This document shows, piece after piece, positions 6,622 to 13,927 of a stretch of DNA of 15,811 nt. The notes under the pieces are model-generated. The model was not told the origin of the DNA and ran no database searches. It was given only the letters and a program-made list of their open reading frames with translations. Each line of letters starts with the position of its first letter. The first letter of the stretch is position 1. The DNA lies in the NCBI GenBank assembly GCA_016296435.1, contig JAEDJI010000017.1, positions 1-15,811 on the forward strand, read 5' to 3'. This DNA is from Bacilli bacterium. GTDB lineage: Bacteria; Bacillota_I; Bacilli_A; RF39; UBA660. The position numbers were made by a program, and so were the translations under genes.

Positions 6622-6642
6622 TACACAATGACAATCGGCAGG
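6622..6642 (+). repeat. 21-bp direct repeat, right copy
   Basis: It matches 1259-1279 at 18 of 21 positions in the same orientation and begins 10 bp after the stop of the 464-aa gene. Together the copies bracket a 5.3-kb block of six genes. Confidence 0.55.
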
Positions 6643-6750
6643 TGAAAGGTTCACTTACCATTATAAAATATAATTGGGTATTTAGACGGCTATAATAGGT
6701 TAAAATTGTTGATTGGTATAATTTATCAAATTAATATATTAAAGTGTTTA

Positions 6751-6793
6751 AAATAGTATTTATTTAAGGAATAAATGCTATTTTTTGTTTTTC
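6751..6793 (+). terminator. Strong intrinsic terminator of the abiEi operon
   Basis: A 14-bp stem, 6751-6764 with 6770-6783, containing one G-T wobble, closes loop TAAGG and runs into TTTTTTGTTTTT. Confidence 0.85.
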
Positions 6794-6806
6794 AATAAGA
6801 AATGAT

Positions 6807-6835
6807 TTGACAAGTAATTGCAAGAGAGGTAACAT
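6807..6835 (+). promoter_or_regulatory. Candidate promoter of the frameshifted small gene
   Basis: A perfect TTGACA (6807-6812) and TAACAT (6830-6835, 4 of 6) are 17 bp apart. An inverted repeat ATTGCA/TGCAAT (6817-6822, 6835-6840) overlaps the spacer and -10. GGAGG (6846-6850) follows before ATG 6860. Confidence 0.5.
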
Positions 6836-6859
6836 GCAATAAATTGGAGGATGAATTTT

Positions 6860-7103
6860 ATGAAAAATGAAAAAGAATTTATTAAAGAAGAAAACAAATT
6901 AAGAATGGAAAATAATGCTAGATTATTAGCTGATTTAATCTATTTAAATTATGAGTATTCAAATGGAAAACCAATAAATATTAACCATATTTATAAGACA
7001 TTAACATGATACAGTTAATTATACAAAAGATGAAGAAGAAAAAATAAAAGAGCATGCTTTTATATATTTAAGAGTTGATTATGGGTTAGAGTTAAATAAT
7101 TAG
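6860..7103 (+). pseudogene. Small gene of about 80 codons split by a +1 frameshift
   Basis: ATG 6860, with GGAGG 9 bp upstream, opens a frame of 49 codons (MKNEKEFIKEENKLRMENNA ... NHIYKTLT) ending at TGA 7007-7009. The +1 frame then continues without a start codon as HDTVNYTKDEEEKIKEHAFI, YLRVDYGLELNN, to TAG 7101-7103. The two halves have similar codon use and charge pattern, so they look like one gene of about 80 residues with a lost or gained base within 7002-7009. No family is recognised. It lies between the abiEi operon and fic with its own promoter; a small partner of one of these is possible but unproven. The intact reading may instead be the 49-aa product. Confidence 0.6.
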
Positions 7104-7145
7104 TAATAAAATATTACTATATTTGATGAGTTTTTACGAGAAATA

Positions 7146-7154
7146 TGGTATAAT
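7146..7154 (+). promoter_or_regulatory. Extended -10 promoter of the fic gene
   Basis: TGG directly before TATAAT (7149-7154) is an extended -10 (TGn). No good -35 at 17 bp is seen; TTTGAT at 7122 is 21 bp away. Confidence 0.6.
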
Positions 7155-7192
7155 ATATACATATAATAACTTGAGAAAAGGAGGTATTTTAA

Positions 7193-8020
7193 ATGGATGA
7201 AATTACTTATGATAAAGTAGAGGATGAAAAAAATCCTGAAGTAAAACAATTATATTGGAATATTGCATTTGGTCTTCAAGAAGTTGATGGATTAAAACCT
7301 TCTAAATATATGATTGAATTATCTGAAAAACATATAAAAGGTGAAAAAACATATCAACAAGTTCAAGATGAAATAACTTCTTACTATAAGAAGAATGAAG
7401 ATAATCATGATGACGATGATGAAGAAGAAGCAGATGAAGTAGCAACAGCTATATATGAAATTTTAAATAATAAGTCGTTTAGATTTGATTATCTAACTTT
7501 AAAAAATTATCATCAAAGATTATTTTGTAATTTGAATAAAGAAAAATATAATCCAGGTGTATTTAGATTATATAATATGACTAAAGATGAACCTATTTTA
7601 AATAATGATACAGTTAATTATCAATCTTATGATATGATAGAAGAAACTTTAAAATATGATTTCCAAGAGGAAAAAGAACAAAACTATATTGATTTTAATG
7701 AAGAAGAATTAATAGATAGAATTTGTGAATTTACATCTAGAATATGGCAAGTACATCCTTTTCAAGAAGGTAATACAAGAACAACAGCAATTTTTATTCA
7801 AAAATATTTAATAAGCATGGGTTTTAAAGTTAATAATGAATTATTTAAAGATAATTCAAAATATTTTAGGAATGCTTTAGTAAGAGCAAATCATACTAAT
7901 TATAGTAAAGGTGTAAAAGCTGATAAAAAATATTTAATAATGTTCTTTGAAAATCTATTATTAGGTAAAAACAATGAATTAAACAATGATGATTTAAAAA
8001 TAGCAAAAGTTGAGGATTAA
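7193..8020 (+). CDS. fic: Fic-domain AMPylase with N-terminal VbhA-like antitoxin segment
   Basis: The 275-aa protein has the Fic active-site motif HPFQEGNTR (188-196), with H188 as catalytic base and F/N/R for nucleotide binding, preceded by FTSRIWQV. Fic enzymes transfer AMP or another phosphate-linked group to target-protein hydroxyls. Upstream are GVFRLYNMTKDEPILNNDTV (122-141, the flap region) and, downstream, YFRNALVRAN. Residues 21-65 (YWNIAFGLQEVDGLKPSKYM then IKGEKTYQQVQDEITSYY) match the VbhA-type antitoxin helix, here fused to the toxin; the inhibitory (S/T)xxxE(G/N) motif appears degenerate as LQEVDG. An acidic run (DDDDEEE, 73-79) links the two parts. AAAGGAGG 8 bp before ATG 7193 supports the start. 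A terminator overlaps the stop codon. Confidence 0.9.
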   Translation: MDEITYDKVEDEKNPEVKQLYWNIAFGLQEVDGLKPSKYMIELSEKHIKGEKTYQQVQDEITSYYKKNEDNHDDDDEEEADEVATAIYEILNNKSFRFDYLTLKNYHQRLFCNLNKEKYNPGVFRLYNMTKDEPILNNDTVNYQSYDMIEETLKYDFQEEKEQNYIDFNEEELIDRICEFTSRIWQVHPFQEGNTRTTAIFIQKYLISMGFKVNNELFKDNSKYFRNALVRANHTNYSKGVKADKKYLIMFFENLLLGKNNELNNDDLKIAKVED

Positions 8021-8034
8021 TTTCCTCTTTTTTT
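8012..8034 (+). terminator. Intrinsic terminator overlapping the fic stop codon
   Basis: GAGGA (8012-8016) pairs with TCCTC (8023-8027), followed by seven T. The TAA stop lies in the loop. Confidence 0.75.
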
Positions 8035-8052
8035 ATGGATTTATAACGAAAA

Positions 8053-8081
8053 TTGAAGAAAAAATAAAGATATTGTATAAT
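8053..8081 (+). promoter_or_regulatory. Promoter of the GNAT/Nudix pair
   Basis: TTGAAG (8053-8058) and TATAAT (8076-8081) at 17-bp spacing; the ribosome-binding site AGAGGTGA follows within 15 bp. Confidence 0.75.
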
Positions 8082-8101
8082 TTATTTAAGAGGTGATTAG
8101 T

Positions 8102-8638
8102 TTGAAATTAGAAGAATTAAATTGTATAAATAAAAGTATAGATTTAGGTAAATATATTGAATTTAGAGAATATGTTAAAGCAAATATGACACATCCTGAT
8201 TGGTTGGGTGATTTTTCTAAAAATGATTTAATTTATATGCTAAATAATAATTCAAAAATATGGATTTATTACTTAAAAGAAGAACCTATATGCTCAATGA
8301 TGTTAATTCCATCTGCTGAAAATGCATTATCTAAATTTGAACTTGATTTAGATTATAAAGATGTAGTCGATTATGGCCCTATGTTTGTGAATTCTAAATA
8401 TATCGGGAATGGTTTACAATATCAAATGTTAAAAGTGTTAGATGAGTATTGCATTAATAAGAAATATAAGTATGCGATTAGTACAATACATCCTGATAAT
8501 ATTTATTCTATTAATAGCTTGATAAAAGATAAATTTATATTTTTTAATCAAAAAGAATTTAAAAGAGGACTAAGAAATATTTACTTAAAAACTCTTGATA
8601 AAAAATTATGTTCAAAAGATATTAACCTTTATTGTTAA
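8102..8638 (+). CDS. GNAT-family N-acetyltransferase
   Basis: The 178-aa protein has a GNAT layout: a central strand IWIYYLKEEPICSMMLIPS, then YGPMFVNSKYIGNGLQYQML, where IGNGLQ is the acetyl-CoA pyrophosphate loop (Q/R-x-x-G-x-G/A), then KYAISTIHPDNIYSINSLIK, the typical N-x-x-S/A region near the CoA adenine. The substrate is not predictable. A GTG at 8093 is in frame but lies inside the Shine-Dalgarno AGAGGTGA, so TTG 8102, 5 bp after it, is the better start. The 3' end overlaps the Nudix gene by 44 bp, so the two are co-transcribed and probably translationally coupled. Confidence 0.82.
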   Translation: MKLEELNCINKSIDLGKYIEFREYVKANMTHPDWLGDFSKNDLIYMLNNNSKIWIYYLKEEPICSMMLIPSAENALSKFELDLDYKDVVDYGPMFVNSKYIGNGLQYQMLKVLDEYCINKKYKYAISTIHPDNIYSINSLIKDKFIFFNQKEFKRGLRNIYLKTLDKKLCSKDINLYC

Positions 8639-9023
8639 AGATGATAAATTTTTGCTATTAAAAGGTAGTGACGAAGATCCTCAATTTCATGAATCATTTT
8701 GGTATGTAGTGACAGGTTCAGTAGAAAACGAAGATAAATGTTTAGAAGATACTGTTAGACGCGAATTAAAAGAAGAAACTAATTTAGATTTAATAAAAAT
8801 TAGTAAATTACCATTAATTTTTGAATATGAGTCATTGGGGAAAACTTGTGTAGAACATGCTTTTATATCATATGTAAAAGAAGATAATATAATTTTAAAC
8901 GAAGAAAGTATAGATTATAAATGGTGTGATATTGATAAATTTATAAAGTTAATAAAATGGTATGATAATAAAGATAAATTATACAAAATTCTAAATGAAA
9001 ATATAGATAATAAAAATAAATAA
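8595..9023 (+). CDS. Nudix hydrolase
   Basis: The 142-aa protein contains a Nudix box: G-SVENED..., then RELKEETNL, with the metal-binding R-E-L-x-E-E intact. The first half of the box has Asp where Glu is usual and appears one residue longer than the canonical spacing. Upstream blocks FIVKDDKFLLLKGS and SFWYVVTGSV and downstream YKWCDIDKFI and LIKWYDNK fit NTP-pyrophosphatase-like Nudix proteins. Nudix enzymes hydrolyse nucleoside diphosphates linked to another moiety; the substrate is unknown. No ATG exists near the start; TTG 8595 is the only plausible initiator, 44 bp inside the GNAT gene and without a clear ribosome-binding site. An ancestral ATG may have been lost. Confidence 0.85.
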   Translation: MIKNYVQKILTFIVKDDKFLLLKGSDEDPQFHESFWYVVTGSVENEDKCLEDTVRRELKEETNLDLIKISKLPLIFEYESLGKTCVEHAFISYVKEDNIILNEESIDYKWCDIDKFIKLIKWYDNKDKLYKILNENIDNKNK

Positions 9024-9200
9024 TCATGCTAAGTGAATTCCCCTGTGGTATTTTTGATAAAAAATGAGTTCTGCAAACCCTTATAAATCAAGGACAAAAT
9101 GCAGTTCTAATGTAGAGTGAACTAGTCAGGTGGTGCGAGTGTGTAATAATTGTTATCATTTTATATATGATTTTGTTTATTGGTTTTTGTCAAATACTTT
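9024..9200. other. Gene-free segment with nested inverted repeats, unassigned
   Basis: No gene is recognised. About 9030-9145 is less AT-rich than its surroundings. CTGCA (9071-9075) pairs with TGCAG (9100-9104), and inside it CCTT (9079-9082) pairs with AAGG (9090-9093). AGTTC (9067-9071) could instead pair with GAACT (9119-9123). Frames are short; the longest-looking one reads MSSANPYKSRTKCSSNVE, then a stop. Candidates are a structured leader or small RNA ending at the 9201 terminator, or a relic of a mobile element. Confidence 0.4.
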
Positions 9201-9229
9201 GTCAACTTCTTGTAAAGTTGACCTTTTTT
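9201..9229 (+). terminator. Intrinsic terminator just upstream of parC
   Basis: Perfect 8-bp stem GTCAACTT (9201-9208) / AAGTTGAC (9215-9222), then C and six T. It ends transcripts from the Nudix side or from a leader in 9024-9200. The putative parC -35 overlaps its loop. Confidence 0.85.
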
Positions 9230-9239
9230 CGTTTATAAT
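9210..9239 (+). promoter_or_regulatory. Candidate parC promoter
   Basis: TATAAT (9234-9239) is perfect. TTGTAA (9210-9215) at 18 bp is a weak -35 lying inside the terminator hairpin. A ribosome-binding site GGATGTG follows before ATG 9258. Confidence 0.55.
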
Positions 9240-9257
9240 ATATATGGATGTGATTAC

Positions 9258-11801
9258 ATGAAAAATATAATTGAGAAAATATATGATTACTCTTTGGAAG
9301 AAATAATGGGAGAACGTTTTGGCAGATATTCTAAATATATTATTCAAGATCGTGCTATTCCAGATGTTCGTGATGGGTTAAAGCCTGTACAAAGAAGAAT
9401 ACTTTATGCAATGTATATTGGTAAAAATACATATGACAAACCATATAGAAAGAGTGCTAAAACTGTTGGGGATGTAATAGGTTCTTTCCATCCACATGGT
9501 GATAGTTCAATATATGATGCCATGGTTAGAATGTCTCAAGATTGGAAAATGAAGAATCCTTACATTGATATGCACGGTAATAATGGGTCAATTGATGGAG
9601 ATAGCCCTGCAGCATATCGTTATACTGAGGCTCGTCTTTCCAAAATATCCAATGAACTTTTAAAGGATATTGATAAAAATACTGTATTATTTGCTCCAAA
9701 TTTTGATGATACAATTATGGAACCTACTGTGCTTCCTGCTAAGTTTCCTAATTTGCTTGTTAATGGTACTACGGGTATAAGTGCTGGTTATGCTACTAAT
9801 ATACCGCCACATAACTTAGGTGAAGTAATTGATGCTACTATTAAGAGAATAGAAAGTCCTAATTGTAGGATTGAGACTTTGCTGGATATAGTAAAGGGTC
9901 CTGATTTTCCAACTGGTGGTATTGTTTTCGATAAAAAAGGTATTTATAATGCTCTTACTACTGGTAAAGGTAAAATAATTATACGTTCTAAGGTAGTCGA
10001 AGAAAAAGATAAGGGTAAGACTACATTAGTAGTTACTGAAATACCTTATGAAGTTTTAAAGACTAATATAGTAAGAAAAATAGATGAAATTAGGATTGAT
10101 AAAAAGATTGATGGTATTCTTGAAGTAAGGGATGAGTCTGATAAGGATGGACTTAGAATTGCTATTGATATAAAAAAAGATGCTAATAAGGAATTAATTC
10201 TTAATTATTTATATAAGAATACTGATCTTCAAGCTTCTTATAATTATAATATGATTGCTATTGTTAAAAGAAGACCTAAGCTTCTTTCACTAGCGGATAT
10301 TTTAGATGCTTATATTGACCATTTAAGAAGTGTTATTCTTGCCAGAACTGAGTTTGATTTAGAACATGCTAAAAAGAGATATCATATTGTTGAAGGATTG
10401 ATTAAAGCTATTTCTATTTTAGATGAGGTTATTTTATGTATTCGCAAAAGTAAGGATAAAAGTGATGCTAAGGATAATTTAGTTAGAGAGTTTGGCTTTA
10501 CTATTTTGCAAGCTGAAGCTATTGTAGTATTACAACTTTATAGACTTACTAATACTGATATTACTTTGCTTGAGGAAGAACTTGCTAATCTTAAATTAAT
10601 AATTGAAGGACTTACTAAGATTGTTAATGAGGAAGATGCTTTGAAGGGTGTTATGAAAGATGAACTTAGAAAAATTAAAAAAGAGTATGATGTTGCTCGT
10701 AAGACTGAAATATTGGATGAAGAAATAGAAATTAAAATAGATATGGAAGCAATGATTCCTAGAGAGGATGTTGTTGTTTTAATAACTAAAGATGGATATG
10801 TAAAAAGAACTAGTAAGAGGGGTTATCTTGCAAATACTGAGGAACCTCTTCTTAAGGAAAATGATTATGTAATTGGTCTTTATGAACAGAATACGCTTGA
10901 TACTTTGCTAATATTCACTAATCTTGGTAATTATATATATTTACCAGTTCATGAAATACCTGATATAAAATGGAAACAACTTGGAAAACATTTAAGTAAT
11001 ATTATCAAATTAGATGAAAACGAATCAGTTATTGATGCTATTCCTGTTAGTGATTTTAACAAAAAGTTTGATGTTGTTTTAACTAGTAAGAATGGTATGA
11101 TTAAGAAGACACCTTTAGAAGAGTTTAAAGTTAGCCGTTATTCTAAACCAATTTCTTGTATGAAGTTAAAAGATAATGATGAAGTAGTTAGTGTATTCTT
11201 ATCAGTTTATAGTGATATTTTAGTGGCTACTAATAAGTGTTATAGTTTGTGGTTTGATATTAATGAAATTCCATCTTCTGGTATTAAGTCTAGTGGTGTT
11301 AAGGCTATAACTTTAAAGGATGATTATGTAGTTTCTAGTGTTAATTTTGATAAGAATATGTTCTATGTATCTGTATTTACTGATAAAGGTACTGCAAAGA
11401 GAGTAAAACTTAGTGAGTTTGAAAAGGGTACTCGTGCAAGACGTGGACTTATGATTCTTAGAGAGGTTAAAACTAATCCTTATCATGTTATTAAGATTTT
11501 CGTTAATGATAAGTGTAGTTTTGGTATTAAGAACGTTTCAGGTATTGATGTAATAAAGAGTACTGATCTTAATATTTGTGATAGGTACCAAACTGGTTCT
11601 AATATTTCTTCTTCAGATGTTATTGATGTTTTTATGATAAAGAATTTAGAAAAAGATCGGGTTATTGATTTATCTAAAGCAGATGAAGAAGTAGATGAAG
11701 ATATCATTAAAAGAAAAGTTATTGTTAGAGAACAGGGACATCAAATGTCACTTCTTGAGATAGATGATGAACTTAAGAAAATTGATGATATTATAAACTA
11801 G
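9258..11801 (+). CDS. parC: DNA topoisomerase IV subunit A
   Basis: The 847-aa protein is the DNA-cleaving subunit of topoisomerase IV, which with ParE unlinks daughter chromosomes. The N-terminus has [19 protein letters not shown], the winged-helix [20 protein letters not shown] (76-95) and RYTEAR with catalytic Tyr122. Then [34 protein letters not shown] and [16 protein letters not shown] follow. The quinolone-resistance region has Ser83 and Asp87, the usual drug-sensitive type of Gram-positive ParC. The C-terminal beta-pinwheel (about 500-810) has blade repeats such as [15 protein letters not shown] and [12 protein letters not shown], and lacks the GyrA-box, favouring ParC over GyrA. parE, often directly upstream, is absent here. 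Codon use is less A-rich than the genes to its left. Confidence 0.95.
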   Translation: MKNIIEKIYDYSLEEIMGERFGRYSKYIIQDRAIPDVRDGLKPVQRRILYAMYIGKNTYDKPYRKSAKTVGDVIGSFHPHGDSSIYDAMVRMSQDWKMKNPYIDMHGNNGSIDGDSPAAYRYTEARLSKISNELLKDIDKNTVLFAPNFDDTIMEPTVLPAKFPNLLVNGTTGISAGYATNIPPHNLGEVIDATIKRIESPNCRIETLLDIVKGPDFPTGGIVFDKKGIYNALTTGKGKIIIRSKVVEEKDKGKTTLVVTEIPYEVLKTNIVRKIDEIRIDKKIDGILEVRDESDKDGLRIAIDIKKDANKELILNYLYKNTDLQASYNYNMIAIVKRRPKLLSLADILDAYIDHLRSVILARTEFDLEHAKKRYHIVEGLIKAISILDEVILCIRKSKDKSDAKDNLVREFGFTILQAEAIVVLQLYRLTNTDITLLEEELANLKLIIEGLTKIVNEEDALKGVMKDELRKIKKEYDVARKTEILDEEIEIKIDMEAMIPREDVVVLITKDGYVKRTSKRGYLANTEEPLLKENDYVIGLYEQNTLDTLLIFTNLGNYIYLPVHEIPDIKWKQLGKHLSNIIKLDENESVIDAIPVSDFNKKFDVVLTSKNGMIKKTPLEEFKVSRYSKPISCMKLKDNDEVVSVFLSVYSDILVATNKCYSLWFDINEIPSSGIKSSGVKAITLKDDYVVSSVNFDKNMFYVSVFTDKGTAKRVKLSEFEKGTRARRGLMILREVKTNPYHVIKIFVNDKCSFGIKNVSGIDVIKSTDLNICDRYQTGSNISSSDVIDVFMIKNLEKDRVIDLSKADEEVDEDIIKRKVIVREQGHQMSLLEIDDELKKIDDIIN

Positions 11802-11866
11802 TGTCAATTTATGTAAATGTTTGTAAAGTGAAAAAAATTGTTGATTTATTTATTAATAAAGATTTT

Positions 11867-11923
11867 AGATATTAAATTTAGAAATTGGCTTAAGGCAATT
11901 TTAAGATTTGGTATCTTTTTTTG
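11867..11923 (+). terminator. Intrinsic terminator downstream of parC
   Basis: A 21-bp stem (11867-11887 with 11896-11916) with several G-T wobbles and one mismatch, loop GCTTAAGG, then seven T. Confidence 0.85.
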
Positions 11924-11946
11924 TTTGAATTTTTATAAAGTGTTAT

Positions 11947-11975
11947 TTTACAAGTATTTTGGTTTGTTTTATATT
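11947..11975 (+). promoter_or_regulatory. Promoter of the Rpn-family gene
   Basis: TTTACA (11947-11952) and TATATT (11970-11975) at 17-bp spacing, followed by GAGGAGGTGAT and the GTG start. Confidence 0.65.
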
Positions 11976-11995
11976 TAGTTTGAGGAGGTGATATA

Positions 11996-12901
11996 GTGAA
12001 AACTAATATTTGTAATGGCTCTGATATTAAGGATTTGTCATATAGACTAGATGAAAGAAGAGATGGTTATAAAATACCTATTGTTTCTGAATATATGTTT
12101 AATGTAATGATTAATAACGAGTCTAGAAAACAGTTTATTTGTTATTTTATTTCTAGTTTACTTGGTGCTAATTATGATGAAGTGTTTAATAGTATTAGGT
12201 TTATTAAAAATAAGATAGTTTTTAGAAAAAGTGAAGATTCTAATGGAGAGGTTGATTTTATTTGTAAAATTAACAAAGAAGTAGTGGGTATTGAAATAGG
12301 TGTTTGTGAAAATAGTAGAGATACTGAAAATAATATTGTTTTTTCTACTTTTAAATTTGGTATGGGCCTAAGCAACAAATCTATTCATAATATTGATAGA
12401 CTTATTTTAATTAATTTAAATAATTATTCTTATTTTGGTAATGAAAAATCTATTAATAAGTGTACTATGAAAGATAGGGATGCCTGTTATGGAAATGATT
12501 CTTTGGAGTTTATTAATATTTATTTGCCTGTTGTTAGAGAAAAGTGTTATAACTTTGTTTTTCTAACCAATTGGGAAAAAATTTTATTGGTATTTAATGA
12601 AACAAGTGATAGTGTTCTTTCTAGAATATGTGATAATTCTATTTTTAATGAGTATGTTAGTTGCGCTAAAGAGGCAAGTCAAACAGAAATATCTCTTGCT
12701 TATGATAGGATTGTTTATGAGGAAAAAGAGTATTTAAATGAGATTAAGAATTCTAGAGATGACGGTTATTATGAGGGTATGGAAGAAGGTATTTTTGAAG
12801 CTAAGCGAAGTATTGCTAAGAGGCTTTTGTCCTATGGTGTTTCTTCGAATATTGTTTGCAAATGTACTGATTATACTCATGAAGATCTTAAGTTTTTATA
12901 A
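11996..12901 (+). CDS. Rpn / PD-(D/E)XK nuclease-family protein, possibly inactive
   Basis: The 301-aa protein has the layout of Rpn-type recombination-promoting nuclease/transposase-like proteins (PF12784-like): an opening KIPIVSEYMFNVMINN, then the nuclease core with EVDFICKINKEVVGIEIGVC (85-104), a mid region INIYLPVVREKCYN, and a C-terminal helical tail GYYEGMEEGIFEAKRSIAKR then LLSYGVSSNIV, which matches the repeat-like Rpn tail. In active members the core ends E-x-Q or E-x-K; here it is E100-I-G102, so cleavage activity is doubtful while D87 and E100 remain. GGAGGTGAT 6 bp before GTG 11996 sets a GTG start. It converges on rnhC across a shared terminator. Confidence 0.75.
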   Translation: MKTNICNGSDIKDLSYRLDERRDGYKIPIVSEYMFNVMINNESRKQFICYFISSLLGANYDEVFNSIRFIKNKIVFRKSEDSNGEVDFICKINKEVVGIEIGVCENSRDTENNIVFSTFKFGMGLSNKSIHNIDRLILINLNNYSYFGNEKSINKCTMKDRDACYGNDSLEFINIYLPVVREKCYNFVFLTNWEKILLVFNETSDSVLSRICDNSIFNEYVSCAKEASQTEISLAYDRIVYEEKEYLNEIKNSRDDGYYEGMEEGIFEAKRSIAKRLLSYGVSSNIVCKCTDYTHEDLKFL

Positions 12902-12903
12902 AA

Positions 12904-12931
12904 AAGGCAGTATGTATTATCATACTGTCTT
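12904..12931. terminator. Bidirectional terminator between the Rpn gene and rnhC
   Basis: 11-bp stem 12904-12914 with 12921-12931 (one G-T wobble), loop TATTAT. On the minus strand it is followed by at least seven T, an excellent rnhC terminator that begins at the rnhC stop codon. On the plus strand it is followed by AAATTATTTTT, weaker. Confidence 0.8.
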
Positions 12932-13829
12932 AAATTATTTTTGTTCTTAGGATTCTTGAAGTATTTGAAAAATTAAGTTTTGCAACTTCTTTTAGAACTT
13001 CTTTTCCATATTTTTCTACTAATTCTTGTCCTATTTTATCTACTTGAGGACCTGCTCCTTTAGAAAGTGGTAAGTGATATTTATCACATATTTTATCAAA
13101 TTCTTCTAAAAAAATGTATCTACTTATTATTGAAGAACATGCTACTGCTAAGTTTTTATCTTCGGCTTTAGTTATAAATATTATATTAGTTACTTTGTTG
13201 GGGATTTCTTCTATATATTCATAATACTTTTTTTCTTTAGTGAATTCATCTATTATTATATAGTCTAATTCATCTGTTATTTCATTTTTTAAATTATATA
13301 GGACGCTATTATGCATTATTGCTTTTATTTTGTTCATATTAATATCTTCATTGTGTTTTTCATTGTATTCTTTGTTAGTTAGTATTAAACTTTTATATTT
13401 TATTTTTTTTATTATTTCTGGTGCAATTTTTTTTATTTGTTCATCTGTTAATTTTTTAGAGTCTGCAACTTTTATTGATTTTAAATAGTCGATGTCTTTA
13501 GTGTTTACATATGATGCGGTTACTACTATTGGGCCAAAATAATCACCGGTTCCTACTTCGTCTGATCCTATTGTAGAACAGTACATGTATTTTTCTATAT
13601 CATTTTCTTTGTTATTAGTGCTTTCTGCTAATTCACTCCACATATTTGCATCTATATCTGCACTTAATCCTTGAAACATTACTTTTCCTGAATTATACAT
13701 TGTTATTATTGTGTCCATATCTTGGGCTTGAAATATGGCATATGGTGGAGTTTTATCTCTTAATTTATCTTTATAATATTCAATCATTTTTTCTTTTGTT
13801 TGTTCATCTACTTTTATTACTACGTTCAT
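12930..13829 (-). CDS. rnhC: Ribonuclease HIII
   Basis: The 299-aa protein cleaves the RNA strand of RNA-DNA hybrids and is typical of low-GC Gram-positives. The N-terminal TBP-like substrate-binding domain spans about residues 1-75 (NVVIKVDEQTKEKMIEYY, PPYAIFQAQ, MYNSGKVMFQG). The catalytic domain begins with GSDEVGTGDYFGPIVV, where Asp90-Glu91 is the D-E pair of RNase HIII, then VADSKKL (Asp123), MHN, and IIIDEF (Asp194), and ends with GAGPQVDKIG. An in-frame TTG 12 bases upstream exists, but GGTGAT fits ATG at 13829, so that start is used. It stands alone between a promoter at 13846-13874 and the terminator at 12904. Confidence 0.93.
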   Translation of the reverse strand: MNVVIKVDEQTKEKMIEYYKDKLRDKTPPYAIFQAQDMDTIITMYNSGKVMFQGLSADIDANMWSELAESTNNKENDIEKYMYCSTIGSDEVGTGDYFGPIVVTASYVNTKDIDYLKSIKVADSKKLTDEQIKKIAPEIIKKIKYKSLILTNKEYNEKHNEDINMNKIKAIMHNSVLYNLKNEITDELDYIIIDEFTKEKKYYEYIEEIPNKVTNIIFITKAEDKNLAVACSSIISRYIFLEEFDKICDKYHLPLSKGAGPQVDKIGQELVEKYGKEVLKEVAKLNFSNTSRILRTKII

Positions 13830-13845
13830 TTGTATCACCAAGTTT

Positions 13846-13874
13846 ATTGTACTAAAAAGTGTTATTTTTGTAAA
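13846..13874 (-). promoter_or_regulatory. Promoter of rnhC
   Basis: On the minus strand TTTACA (13874-13869) and TACAAT (13851-13846) are 17 bp apart, about 16 bp before the ATG. Confidence 0.65.
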
Positions 13875-13880
13875 GAAGTT

Positions 13881-13909
13881 TTGATTTGTTGGTGTATAAA
13901 TGATATTAT
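13881..13909 (+). promoter_or_regulatory. Promoter of the nuclease / cysteine-peptidase-like pair
   Basis: TTGATT (13881-13886) and TATTAT (13904-13909) at 17-bp spacing; TGAGG (13918-13922) precedes ATG 13928. It lies back to back with the rnhC promoter. Confidence 0.65.
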
Positions 13910-13927
13910 ATATGTAGTGAGGTATTT

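Larger units (their letters stand above)
6613..6806. other. Gene-free stretch with right direct repeat and terminator
   Basis: Apart from the 21-bp repeat (6622-6642) and the strong terminator (6751-6793), no gene is visible. One frame reads NNYTMTIGR, stop, then KVHLPL, comparable to NSYTLTISRRRDF at 1253-1291, so it may be a further decayed Bro-N motif copy. Confidence 0.55.

Noticed and set aside
9024..9200. tRNA, tmRNA or T-box leader before parC
   Set aside because: No cloverleaf, CCA end, T-loop GTTCGAATC-like sequence or T-box GGTGG core in a matching structure could be traced.
9258..11801. gyrA instead of parC
   Set aside because: The GyrA-box is absent, and [21 protein letters not shown] with [11 protein letters not shown] is the ParC form.
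12738..12950. Plus-strand open frame in another frame at the end of the Rpn gene
   Set aside because: Shadow of the Rpn gene, reading through the shared terminator; no family resemblance.
13646..13855. Plus-strand open frame of hydrophobic residues opposite rnhC
   Set aside because: A leucine-rich antisense shadow of rnhC, crossing its promoter; no start signals.
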